The translations under genes were made by a program, and so were the position numbers. A model generated the notes under the pieces. The model was not told the DNA's origin. It saw only the letters and a program-made list of their open reading frames with translations, and searched no databases. 64,000 nucleotides of DNA from Toxotes chatareus (lineage: Eukaryota > Chordata > Actinopteri > Toxotidae): contig JAFBJY010000348.1 in NCBI GenBank assembly GCA_016801885.1, positions 62,001 through 126,000 of the forward strand. Reading direction: 5' to 3'. Of this stretch, positions 23,074 through 34,537 are shown in pieces (the stretch's first letter is position 1; each line of letters begins with the position of its first letter).

Positions 23074-23671
23074 GAACTTGCACAGAAGTACAGGCTTAAA
23101 TTGCTATGAGTATAGCCCGGCCGCAGTAAAATGCCACCACACGCTTCCTGAAAGTTAATTTGCAAGTTGCACACATATACTTGACACACAGTCATACCAT
23201 ACATTATGACTTTTGTACACAGTACACGTGGAAACATGCTGAATTTTTTCATGGACACATAGGAGGGGGAGGGGGGTTACAAAAGATACAAAAGTGAGGC
23301 AAGATCGTAGATGGGGGTAGGGGAGGGGAGTGTGTGCATCAGTCTATGAGAAGTTCTTTATGATTTGTATGTCCTAGACCGTCGGATGTTTACAGGTCGT
23401 TCATCAGTTGTCCTTGAAGGGAGATACGAGCTGCATAGGAATTCTGATAGAGCACAGCTGCAGAGCTATTCTTCTAGGCCGGGAGGGGGGGGCGACAGAA
23501 ACACAGCCACGCGTAAATGCAATTTTATCGATCCTCGAAGGCTTGAATTTATCTAGATTGCAGTCAATCGACTGGTATCGGTGCTCATCATCCCCTGCAG
23601 ATGGCTGGAGAAGCTCGTCATTACACAAGTAACAGTAAACAGATGTATGATACACATATCTTATTTTACAG

Positions 23672-24635
23672 CCATGTGCCACTGCTGCGGATGTGCAAAG
23701 GACACAGGAGCTGCCAAGCACCCCCTGCTTGATTGTACAAGGTAGTGTTTTTGTGGAAAAATGTGTTGAACATTGTTTTGCTCAATTTAGTGTTAATCTT
23801 ATTTCCATCTCTTCTGATTCTAAACTTTTCTGAATGAAATATAATCTCAATGACACATTCAGCATTCCACATCGTTATGACAGTACACATCTGCTCATTT
23901 CAGGTGACCTGATGAAGCCAAGGGCATGGCTGTTGTCGATCGAGGAACAAGTGGTGATGGGACCACACAGGAACATGTTAAACGGGTTGGCTGCGCTTTT
24001 TTCCAGCTTCTACAATTTTAATCTTCAGTACCCTGAAGAGAGTTCCTGTATTTTGGAGTTTATTCAGAGGTACAGTATAATAATTTCAAACTTAACATTT
24101 TATTGGATCCTCAGTTGACAACCCTTTCACTCAAAAATATAAACCTAACACACACCCTTTCCAAGTCTCTGACTAGCAAACACCTTTACCTGCTTCCACT
24201 GACTCTTCCTCTGGTTCTGTGTCTGACTCAGACTCTGACCTCTCATTTTCCTCATCCTCATCCAGGTTCACATCCACATCATGTTTAGTTTTATTATCTT
24301 TAACTTATCCAAGACTATGCATTTTTGCAAACAGTATATTTCTGACCTTGGAAGAAATGTGAAATATTTTTACGAGTAACATAAAGCTAAAAGTGCCAGC
24401 TAAAAGTGATTCAGTAAAAAAATATGGCCAAAAGCAAGTGAAAATTTCAGAGGGTTGAAGTAACATAAAAGATTACCTGATATTAATGCTTTTTTTGTTG
24501 TTGTTGATTTACAGATGCTTCCTGGGTATCAATCCAGAAAGTGGATCCAAGACAAAGAGGAAGCGTGGAGGCATCAATGCACATGTAAGCACTCTAATGC
24601 ATAAACTGGTAGATTTTGAGTGGCAGGGAGTGTAG
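23672..24635 (+). CDS. 3' three exons of a SAMD3-like / uncharacterised fish protein
   Basis: Three exons with GT-AG borders, 23672-23741, 23904-24069 and 24515-24635, join in one frame (phases 1 and 2) into 118 residues ending at TAG. Key stretches are ALFSSFYNFNLQYPEE, LEFIQRCFLGINPESG, a basic KTKRKRGG patch and HVSTLMHKLVDFEW at the C terminus. From memory this resembles the C-terminal domain of a ray-finned-fish family often labelled sterile alpha motif domain-containing protein 3-like; its function is not known to me. The 5' exons are absent: duplication A' ends 55 bp upstream of the first exon. An ATTAAA signal follows at 24911. It may be a 5'-truncated fragment. Confidence 0.62.
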
Positions 24636-24910
24636 GATTTTTCAACTTGAGAGTATCCAAAAAAGTTGAACTATCCATACATTAGTTGGAATCGTTGTAC
24701 TGTTGTACATTTTGCACATTTTAATTTTAATTTTTAAAGCTGTTTGTAAAGGGTGTCCCATTTGTCATGACCCCTTGTTTCCATTTGCAGCCATTTTGAT
24801 TTCATTTATTGTTTTTAATATTTACGATTTGTTCTGAATAAGTTGGGGCATGTTTAACTGCCTATGAATGTTGCTGTTGAATGTAATTGTACTTTGCACT
24901 TATAAGCTTG

Positions 24911-24916
24911 ATTAAA
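24911..24916 (+). promoter_or_regulatory. Poly(A) signal ATTAAA of the unit C gene
   Basis: ATTAAA lies about 275 bp after the stop codon, with a T/GT-rich stretch downstream (24940-24962). The same signal is at 41623-41628 in C'. Confidence 0.5.
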
Positions 24917-25041
24917 AAAGTGAAAACAAATCATCATCATCTTTGTTCTGTTTTCTTTTTTGAGCATAAAGCGAGAGGGTGCAGTAAATTTCTAATTAAA
25001 ATGGATTTTACAATATATTATTCTGCTAATTAAATTGTAAA

Positions 25042-25331
25042 TTTACAGTAAATTATTGGTTAATAATTGCTTTACTTTTACAGTAATTCAAAGTGAATAT
25101 TTTCACAGCAGTTTACTGTATTTATGTCACAGCTAATTATTGCTATATCACGGTAATTCCTTGGGTGTGACAACCATGAATTTGCAGTAAAGTATTGTTG
25201 TTTTGACATAAATTACTGTGAAATAATTACAGTAACATGCTGTGAATTAATTACAGTAAACTGCTGTGAAAATATTTATGTTTAATTACCGTCAAAGTAA
25301 TGCAATTATTAACCAATAATTTACTGTAATT
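25042..25331. mobile_element. AT-rich foldback (MITE-like) element in C
   Basis: The left arm at about 25042-25120 (ttacagtaaattattggtta, continuing to cacagcagtttactgt) is the reverse complement, with few mismatches, of the right arm at about 25250-25331. The centre holds weaker inverted pairs and repeated attacagtaa motifs. The outer right side ends cttacagtg next to the first satellite monomer. No ORF. It fits a non-autonomous DNA transposon; the left outer terminus is not recognisable. Confidence 0.72.
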
Positions 25332-25354
25332 TCACAGTGAAAATTCTTACAGTG

Positions 25355-26560
25355 TACCGTTTGAGCTGAAATGACAGGTTTGCATCAAATGTGCTGCCGG
25401 CGTCAAAATAAGACTTTATCCAGCATGGAAACACTATTTTACATTAGAAGAAGCATTTTGCAGAGTTTTCCCGTGTGTTTCTGTCATCTGCAGTACCTGG
25501 CACTTTCAGGGCAAACGTTGTGAAAAACAGTCTCATATTGGCAGGAACGGTCAAATTTTACCGTTTGAGCTGAAATGACAGGTTTGCATCAAATGTGCTG
25601 CCGGCGTCAAAATAAGACTTTATCCAGCATGGAAACACTATTTTACATTAGAAGAAGCATTTTGCAGAGTTTTCCGTGTGTTTCTGTCATCTGCAGTACC
25701 TGGCACTTTCAGGGCAAACGTTGTGAAAAACAGTCTCATATTGGCAGGAACGGTCAAATTTTACCGTTTGAGCTGAAATGACAGGTTTGCATCAAATGTG
25801 CTGCGGCCAAAATAAGACTTTATCCAGCATGGAAACACTATTTTACATTAGAAGAAGCATTTTGCAGAGTTTTCCGTGTGTTTCTGTCATCTGCAGTACC
25901 TGGCACTTTCAGGGCAAACGTTGTGAAAAACAGTCTCATATTGGCAGGAACGGTCAAATTTTACCGTTTGAGCTGAAATGACAGGTTTGCATCAAATGTG
26001 CTGCCGGCGTCAAAATAAGACTTTATCCAGCATGGAAACACTATTTTACATTAGAAGAAGCATTTTGCAGAGTTTTCCGTGTGTTTCTGTCATCTGCAGT
26101 ACCTGGCACTTTCAGGGCAAACGTTGTGAAAAACAGTCTCATATTGGCAGGAACGGTCAAATTTTACCGTTTGAGCTGAAAAGACAGGTTTGCATCAAAT
26201 GTGCTGCCGGCGTCAAAATAACACTATTTTACATTAGAAGAAGCATTTTGCAGAGTTTTCCCGTGTGTTTCTGTCATCTGCAGTACCTGGCACTTTCAGG
26301 GCAAACGTTGTGAAAAACAAATTGGCTGGAAGGGTCAAATTTTACCGTTTGAGCTGAAATGACAGCTTTGCATCAAATGTGCTGCCGGCGTAGAAATAAG
26401 ACTTTTTCATGCATGGAAACACTATTTTACATTAGAAGAAGCATTTTGCAGAGTTTTCCCGTGTGTTTCTGTCATCTGCAGTATCTGGCATTATCAGGGC
26501 ACACGCTGTGTCCCAGACGCACAGAATGACTGGAAACGCTTAAAACGGTAAGTTTCAGTC
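25355..26560 (+). repeat. Array 1 zone I: plain ~203 bp monomers
   Basis: ATGACAGG landmarks fall at 25371, 25575, 25778 and 25978, spacings of 204, 203 and 200. These monomers have gactttatccagcat rather than gactttttccagcat. A monomer near 26180-26340 has lost about 35 bp around the atggaaac block. Confidence 0.9.
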
Positions 26561-29500
26561 AGTTAGACCTGAAATGAACGGTGTGTGTAAAATATGTTGC
26601 TGGCGTCAAAATAAAACTTTTTCCAGCATGGAAACAGTATTTTACATTAGAAGAAGCATTTTGCAGAGTTTTCCCGTGTGTTTCTGTCATCTGCAGTATC
26701 TGACATTATCAGGGCAGACGTTGTGAAAAACAGTGTCATATGGGCTGGAAGTGCTAAAACTGTAATGTTAGAGCTGAAATGACAGGTGTGCATCAAATGT
26801 GCTGCCGGCGTTAAAATAAGACTTTTTCCAGCATGGAAACAGTTTTTTACATTAGAAGAAGCATTTTGCAGAGTTTTCCGTGTGTTTCTGTCATCTGCAG
26901 TATCTGGCATTGTCAGGGCAGACGTTGTGAAAAACAGTGTCATATGGGCTGGAAGCGCTAAAAGTGTAATGTTAGAGCTGATATGACAGGTGTGCATCAA
27001 ATGTGTTGTTGGCGTCAAAATAAAACTTTTTCCAGCATGGAAACAGTATTTTACATTAGAAGAAGCATTTTGCAGAGTTTTTCCGTGTGTTTCTGTCATC
27101 TGCAGTATCTGGCATTATCAGGGCACACGCTGTGTCCCAGACGCACAGAATGGCTGTAAATGCTTAAAACGGTAAGTTTCAGTCAGTTAGAGCTGAAATG
27201 AACGGTGTGTGTAAAATATGTTGCTGGCGTCAAAATAAAACTTTTTCCAGCATGGAAACAGTATTTTACATTAGAAGAAGCATTTTGCAGAGTTTTCCCG
27301 CGTGTTTCTGTCATCTGCAGTATCTGGCATTATAAGGGCAGACGTTGTGAAAAACAGTGTCATATGGGCTGGAAGCGATAAAACTGTAATGTTAGAGCTG
27401 ATATGACAGGTGTGCATCAAATGTGCTGCGGCGTCAAAATAAGACTTTTTCCAGCATGGAAACAGTGTTGTCAACTAGAAGAAGTATTTTGCAGAGTTTT
27501 CCAGTATGTTTCTGTTATCTGCAGTATCTGGCATTATCAGGGCACACGCTGTGTCCCAGACGCACAGAATGGCTGGAAACGCTTAAAACGGTAAATTTCA
27601 GTCAGTTAGAGCTGAAATGAACGGTGTGTGTAAAATATGTTGCTGGCGTCAAAATAAAACTTTTTCCAGCATGGAAACAGTATTTTACATTAGAAGAAGC
27701 ATTTTGCAGAGTTTTCCCGTGTGTTTCTGTCATCTGCAGTATCTGACATTATCAGGGCAGACGTTGTGAAAAACAGTGTCATATGGGCTGGAAGTGCTAA
27801 AACTGTAATGTTAGAGCTGATATGACAGGTGTGCATCAAATGTGCTGCCGGCGTTAAAATAAGACTTTTTCCAGCATGGAAACAGTATTTTACATTAGAA
27901 GAAGCATTTTGCAGAGTTTTCCCGTGTGTTTCTGTCATCTGCAGTATCTGGCATTGTCAGGGCAGACGTTGTGAAAAACAGTGTCATATGGGCTGGAAGC
28001 GCTAAAAGTGTAATGTTAGAGCTGATATGACAGGTGTGCATCAAATGTGTTGCTGGCGTCAAAATAAAACTTTTTCCAGCATGGAAACAGTATTTTACAT
28101 TAGAAGAAGCATTTTGCAGAGTTTTCCCGTGTGTTTCTGTCATCTGCAGTATCTGGCATTATCAGGGCACACGCTGTGTCCCAGACGCACAGAATGGCTG
28201 GAAACGCTTAAAGCGGTAAGTTTCAGTCAGTTAGAGCTGAAATGAACGGTGTGTTTAAAATATGTTGCTGGCATCAAAATAAAACTTTTTCCAGCATGGA
28301 AACAGTATTTTACATTAGAAGAAGCATTTTGCAGAGTTTTCCCGTGTGTTTCTGTCATCTGCAGTATCTGGCATTATCAGGGCAGACGTTGTGAAAAACA
28401 GTGTCATATGGGCTGGAAGCGATAAAACTGTAATGTTAGAGCTGATATGACAGGTGTGCATCAAATGTGCTGCCGGCGTCAAAATAAGACTTTTTCCAGC
28501 ATGGAAACAGTGTTGTCAACTAGAAGAAGTATTTTGCAGAGTTTTCCAGTATGTTTCTGTTATCTGCAGTATCTGGCATTATCAGGGCACACGCTGTGTC
28601 CCAGACGCACAGAATGGCTGGAAACGCTTAAAACGGTAAGTTTCAGTCAGTTAGAGCTGAAATGAACGGTGTGTGTAAAATATGTTGCTGGCGTCAAAAT
28701 AAAACTTTTTCCAGCATGGAAACAGTATTTTACATTAGAAGAAGCATTTTGCAGAGTTTTCCCGCGTGTTTCTGTCATCTGCAGTATCTGGCATTATAAG
28801 GGCAGACGTTGTGAAAAACAGTGTCATATGGGCTGGAAGCGATAAAACTGTAATGTTAGAGCTGATATGACAGGTGTGCATCAAATGTGCTGCCGGCGTC
28901 AAAATAAGACTTTTTCCAGCATGGAAACAGTGTTGTCAACTAGAAGAAGTATTTTGCAGAGTTTTCCAGTATGTTTCTGTTATCTGCAGTATCTGGCATT
29001 ATCAGGGCACACGCTGTGTCCCAGACGCACAGAATGGCTGGAAACGCTTAAAACGGTAAATTTCAGTCAGTTAGAGCTGAAATGAGCGGTGTGTGTAAAA
29101 TATGTTGCTGGCGTCAAAATAAAACTTTTTCCAGCATGGAAACAGTATTTTACATTAGAAGAAGCATTTTGCAGAGTTTTCCGTGTGTTTCTGTCATCTG
29201 CAGTATCTGACATTATCAGGGCAGACGTTGTGAAAAACAGTGTCATATGGGCTGGAAGCGATAAAACTGTAATGTTAGAGCTGATATGACAGGTGTGCAT
29301 CAAATGTGCTGCCGGCGTCAAAATAAGACTTTTTCCAGCATGGAAACAGTGTTGTCAACTAGAAGAAGTATTTTGCAGAGTTTTCCAGTATGTTTCTGTT
29401 ATCTGCAGTATCTGGCATTATCAAGGCACACGCTGTGTCCCAGACGCACAGAATGGCTGGAAACGCTTAAAACGGTAAATTTCAGTCAGTTAGAGCTGAA
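26561..29500 (+). repeat. Array 1 zone II: ~420 bp dimer higher-order repeat
   Basis: Two diverged monomer types alternate. One ends aactgtaatgttagagctga. The other ends cttaaaacggtaagtttcag and then tcagttagagctg. Landmarks at 28027, 28447, 28867 and 29286 give a period of 420, 420 and 419. Copies from 28.4 to 29.5 kb are nearly identical, which indicates recent homogenisation. The monomers read aaacagt where other zones have aaacact. Confidence 0.92.
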
Positions 29501-32500
29501 ATGAACGGTGTGTGTAAAATATGTTGCTGGCGTCAAAATAAAACTTTTTCCAGCATGGAAACAGTATTTTACATTAGAAGAAGCATTTTGCAGAGTTTTC
29601 CGTGTGTTTCTGTCATCTGCAGTACCTGGCACTTTCAGGGCAAACGTTGTGAAAAACAGTCTCATATTGGCAGGAACGGTCAAATTTTACCGTTTGAGCT
29701 GAAATGACAGGTTTGCATCATTAGAAGAAGCATTTTGCAGAGTTTTCCGTGTGTTTCTTTCATCTGCAGTACCTGGCACTTTCAGGGCAAACGTTGTGGA
29801 AAAACAGTCTCATATGGCCAGGAACGGTGAAATTTTACCGTTTGAGCTGAAATGACAGCTTTGTATCAAATGTGCTGCTGGCGTCAAAATAAGACTTTTT
29901 CCAGCATGGAAACACTATTTTACATTAGAAGAAGCATTTCGCAGAGTTTTCAAGTATGTTTCTGTGATTTGTACTGTGTGGCATTTTCAGGGCACACGCT
30001 GTGAAAAACAGTCTCATATGGCCAGGAACGGTGAAATTTTACCGTTTGAGCTGAAATGACAGCTTTGTATCAAATGTGCTGCTGGCGTCAAAATAAGACT
30101 TTTTCCAGCATGGAAACCCTATTTTACATTAGAAGAAGCATTTTGCAGAGTTTTTAAGTATGTTTCTGTGATTTCTACTGTGTGGCATTTTCGGGGCACA
30201 CGCCCAGAAGCACGGAATGGCTGGAAACGCTTAAAACGGCAAGTTTCAGTCAGTTAGTGCTGAAATGAACGGTGTGTCTAAAATATGTTGCTGGCGTCAA
30301 AATAAGACTGTTTCCAGCATGGAAACACTATTTTACATTAGAAGAAGCATTTTGCAGAGTTTTCCCGTGTGTTTCTTTCATCTGCAGTACCTGGCACTTT
30401 CAGGGCAAACGTTGTGAAAAACAGTCTCGTATTGGCAGGAACGGTCAAATTTTACCGTTTGAGCTGAAATGACAGGTTTGCATCAAATGTGCTGCCGGCG
30501 TAGAAATAAGACTTTTTCCAGCATGGAAACACTATTTTACATTAGAAGAAGCATTTTGCAGAGTTTTCAAGTATTTCTCTGTGATTTCTACTGTGTGGCA
30601 TTTTCGGGGCACACGCTGTGTCCCAGAAGCACGGAATGGCTGGAAGTGCTTAAAACGGCAAGTTTCTGTCAGTTAGTTCTGAAATGAACGGTGTGTCTAA
30701 AATATGTTGCTGGCGTCAAAATAAGACTGTTTCCAGCATGGAAACACTATTTTACATTAGAAGAAGCATTTCGCAGAGTTTTCAAGTATGTTTCTTTCAT
30801 CTGCAGTACCTGGCACTTTCAGGGCAAACGTTGTGAAAAACAGTCTCATATGGCCAGGAACGGTCAAATTTTACCGTTTGAGCTGAAATGACAGGTTTGC
30901 ATCATTAGAAGAAGCATTTTGCAGAGTTTTCCCGTGTGTTTCTGTCATCTGCAGTACCTGGCACTTTCAGGGCAAACGTTGTGAAAAACAGTCTCAGATT
31001 GGCAGGAACGGTCAAATTTTACCGTTTGAGCTGAAATGACAGGTTTGCATCATTAGAAGAAGCATTTTGCAGAGTTTTCCCGTGTGTTTCTCTCATCTGC
31101 AGTACCTGGCACTTTCAGGGCAAACGTTGTGAAAAACAGTCTCGTATTGGCAGGAACGGTCAAATTTTACCGTTTGAGCTGAAATGACAGGTTTGCATCA
31201 AATGTGCTGCCGGCGTAGAAATAAGACTTTTTCCAGCATGGAAACACTATTTTACATTAGAAGAAGCATTTTGCAGAGTTTTCCCGTGTGTTTCTGTCAT
31301 CTGCAGTACCTGGCACTTTCAGGGCATACGTTGTGAAAAACAGTCTCCTATTGGCATGAACGGTCAAATTTTACCGTTTGAGCTGAAATGACAGGTTTGC
31401 ATCATTAGAAGAAGCATTTTGCAGAGTTTCAGTACCTGGCACTTTCAGGGCAAAAGAAGCAGTCTTTGGCAGGAACGGTCAAATTTTACCGTTTGAGTGA
31501 AATGACAGGTTTGCATCTGTCATCTGCAGAGTTTTCCTGTGCACTTCATCAGTACCTGGCAAACGTTGTGAAAAACAGTCTCGTATTGGCAGGAACGGTC
31601 AAATTTTACCGTTTGAGCTGAAATGACAGGTTTGCATCAAATGTGCTGCCGGCGTAGAAATAAGACTTTTTCCAGCATGGAAACACTATTTTACATTAGA
31701 AGAAGCATTTTGCAGAGTTTTCCGTGTGTTTCTCTCATCTGCAGTACCTGGCACTTTCAGGGCAAACGTTGTGAAAAACAGTCTCGTATTGGCAGGAACG
31801 GTCAAATTTTACAGTTTGAGCTGAAATGACAGGTTTGCATCAAATCAAAATAAGACTTTTTCCAGCATGGAAAGCATTTTACATTAGAAGAAGCATTTTG
31901 CAGAGTTTTGTATGTCTCTGTGATCTACTGTGTACCTGGCATTTTCAGGGCACACGCTGTGTCCCAGAAAAACAGGAATGGCTGGAAGTGCTTAAAACGG
32001 GCAAGTTTTACCGTTTGAGCTGAAATGAAGGGTGTGTCTCAAATATGTTGCTGGCGTAGAAATAAGACTGTTTCCAGCATGGAAACACTATTTTACATTA
32101 GAAGAAGCATTTTGCAGAGTTTTCCGTGTGTTTCTGTCATCTGCAGTACCTGGCACTTTCAGGGCAAACGTTGTGAAAAACAGTCTCATATTGGCATGAA
32201 CGGTCAAATTTTACCGTTTGAGCTGAAATGACAGGTTTGCATCATTAGAAGAAGCATTTTGCAGAGTTTTCCCGTGTGTTTCTGTCATCTGCAGTACCTG
32301 GCACTTTCAGGGCAAACGTTGTGAAAAACAGTCTCAGATTGGCAGGAACGGTCAAATTTTACCGTTTGAGCTGAAATGACAGGTTTGCATCAAATGTGCT
32401 GTCGGCGTAGAAATAAGACTTTTTCCAGCATGGAAACACTATTTTACATTAGAAGAAGCATTTTGCAGAGTTTTTCCCGTGTGTTTCTCTCATCTGCAGT

Positions 32501-34517
32501 ACCTGGCACTTTCAGGGCAAACGTTGTGAAAAAACAGTCTCGTATTGGCAGGAGCGGTCAAATTTTACCGTTTGAGCTGAAATGACAGGAAATGACAGGC
32601 TTGCATCAAATGTGCTGCGGCGTCAAAATAAGACTTTTTCCAGCATGGAAACACTATTTTACATTAGAAGAAGCATTTTGCAGAGTTTTCAAGTATGTCT
32701 CTGTGATTTCTACTGTGTGGCATTTTCGGGGCACACGCTGTGTCCCAGAAGCAGCGGAATGGCTGGAAGTGCTTAAAACGGCAAGTTTCTGTCAGTTAGT
32801 TCTGAAATGAACGGTGTGTCTAAAATATGTTGCTGGCGTCAAAATAAGACTGTTTCCAGCATGGAAACACTATTTTACATTAGAAGAAGCATTTTGCAGA
32901 GTTTTCAAGTATGTTTCTTTCATCTGCAGTACCTGGCACTTTCAGGGCAAACGTTGTGAAAAACAGTCTCATATGGGCAGGAACGGTCAAATTTTACCGT
33001 TTGAGCTGAAATGACAGGTTTGCATCATTAGAAGAAGCATTTTGCAGAGTTTTCCCGTGTGTTTCTGTCATCTGCAGTACCTGGCACTTTCAGGGCAAAC
33101 GTTGTGAAAAACAGTCTCAGATTGGCAGGAACGGTCAAATTTACCGTTTGAGCTGAAATGACAGGTTTGCATCAAATGTGCTGCCGGCGTAGAAATAAGA
33201 CTTTTTCCAGCATGGAAACACTATTTTACATTAGAAGAAGCATTTTGCAGAGTTTTTCCGTGTGTTTCTGTCATCTGCAGTACCTGGCACTTTCAGGGCA
33301 ACGCGTTCCCAGAAAAACAGTCTGGAAGTATTGGCAGGAACGGCAAAATTTTACCGTTTGAGCTGAAATGACAGGTTTGCATCATTAGAAGAAGACATTT
33401 TGCAGAAACACTATTTTCATTAGAAGAAGCATTTTGCAGAGTTTTCGTTGTTTCTCATCTGCAGTACCTGGCACTTTCAGGGCAAACGTTGAGAAAAACA
33501 GTCATTAGAAGAAGCATTTTGCAGAGTTTTATTGGCAGGAACGGTCAAATTTTACCGTCTTGAGCTGAAATGACAGGTTTGCATCAAATGTGCTGCCGGC
33601 GTAGAAATAAGACTTTTTCCAGCATGGAAACACTATTTTACATTAGAAGAAGCATTTTGCAGAGTTTTCAAGTGTGTCTCTGTCATCTGCAGTACCTGGC
33701 ATTTTCAGGGGCACACGTTGTGAAAAACAGTCGGAATGGCTGGAAGTGCTTAAAACGGCAAAGTTTTTTCTGTTTGAGCTGTTCTGAAATGAACAGGTTT
33801 TAAAATATGTTGCTGGCGGCGTGAAATAAGACTGTTTCCAGCATGGAAACACTATTTTACATTAGAAGAAGCATTTTGCAGAGTTTTCCCGTGTGTTTCT
33901 CTCATCTGCAGTACCTGGCACTTTCAGGGCAAACGTTGTGAAAAACAGTCTCGTATTGGCAGGAACGGTCAAATTTTACCGTTTGAGCTGAAATGACAGG
34001 TTTGCATCATTAGAAGAAGCATTTTGCAGAGTTTTCCGTGTGTTTCTGTCATCTGCAGTACCTGGCACTTTCAGGGCAAACGTTGTGAAAAACAGTCTCG
34101 TATTGGCAGGAACGGTCAAATTTTACCGTTTGAGCTGAAATGACAGGTTTGCATCAAATGTGCTGCCGGCGTAGAAATAAGACTTTTTCCAGCATGGAAA
34201 CACTATTTTACATTAGAAGAAGCATTTTGCAGAGTTTTCCCGTGTGTTTCTGTCATCTGCAGTACCTGGCACTTTCAGGGCAAACGTTGTGAAAAACAGT
34301 CTCAGTATTGGCAGGAACGGTCAAATTTTACCGTTTGAGCTGAAATGACAGGTTTGCATCATGTGCTGCTGGGCGTAGAAATAAGACTTTTTCCAGCATG
34401 GAAACACTATTTTACATTAGAAGAAGCATTTTGCAGAGTTTTCCGTGTGTTTCTTTCATCTGCAGTACCTGGCACTTTCAGGGCAAACGTTGTGAAAAAC
34501 AGTCTCCTATTGGCATG

Positions 34518-34537
34518 AACGGTAAAATTTTACCGTT
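34518..34537. promoter_or_regulatory. Perfect 20 bp dyad at the monomer junction (example)
   Basis: AACGGTAAAATTTTACCGTT is fully self-complementary. Most F and S monomers carry the same site with one mismatch (AACGGTCAAATTTTACCGTT). It could be a hairpin or a dimeric protein-binding site; there is no direct evidence of use. Near-perfect copies occur once per F monomer across both arrays. Confidence 0.6.

Larger units (their letters stand above)
16264..23617. repeat. Segmental duplication A, copy 2 (A')
   Basis: Second copy of 1-7444. The offset is 16263 at the left and 16173 at the right, a net loss of 90 bp. The differences are scattered small indels, many in homopolymers or short runs. 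The left edge lies just upstream of the candidate minus-strand gene of segment B. The right edge is followed by 12 bases with no match in copy 1 and then by unit C. Confidence 0.93.
22217..23617. repeat. 1401 bp block identical to 6044-7444 (copy 2)
   Basis: The identical partner of 6044-7444. Equal lengths of the GATA microsatellite and homopolymers in the two copies would be unexpected for old duplicates, so it is either a very recent duplication or conversion, or the same sequence placed twice by assembly. Confidence 0.88.
23630..25354 (+). repeat. Unit C, copy 1 (gene 3' end plus foldback element)
   Basis: This 1.72 kb block recurs at 40341-42064 with an offset of 16709-16711 and about 1% difference. 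Almost all differences are homopolymer or short-repeat length changes (for example tttttgtgg against ttttgtgg). It contains the last three exons of a gene, a poly(A) signal and an AT-rich foldback sequence. It is followed directly by satellite DNA in both copies. Confidence 0.95.

Noticed and set aside
26647..27099. 150-codon minus-strand ORF over satellite monomers
   Set aside because: It runs across tandem satellite units, repeats its own peptide and is broken in most other copies. It is a product of the repeat, not a gene.
28190..28215. Possible CENP-B box in ggctggaaacgcttaaaacg
   Set aside because: The central tggaaacg matches, but the essential ttcg and cggg positions do not.
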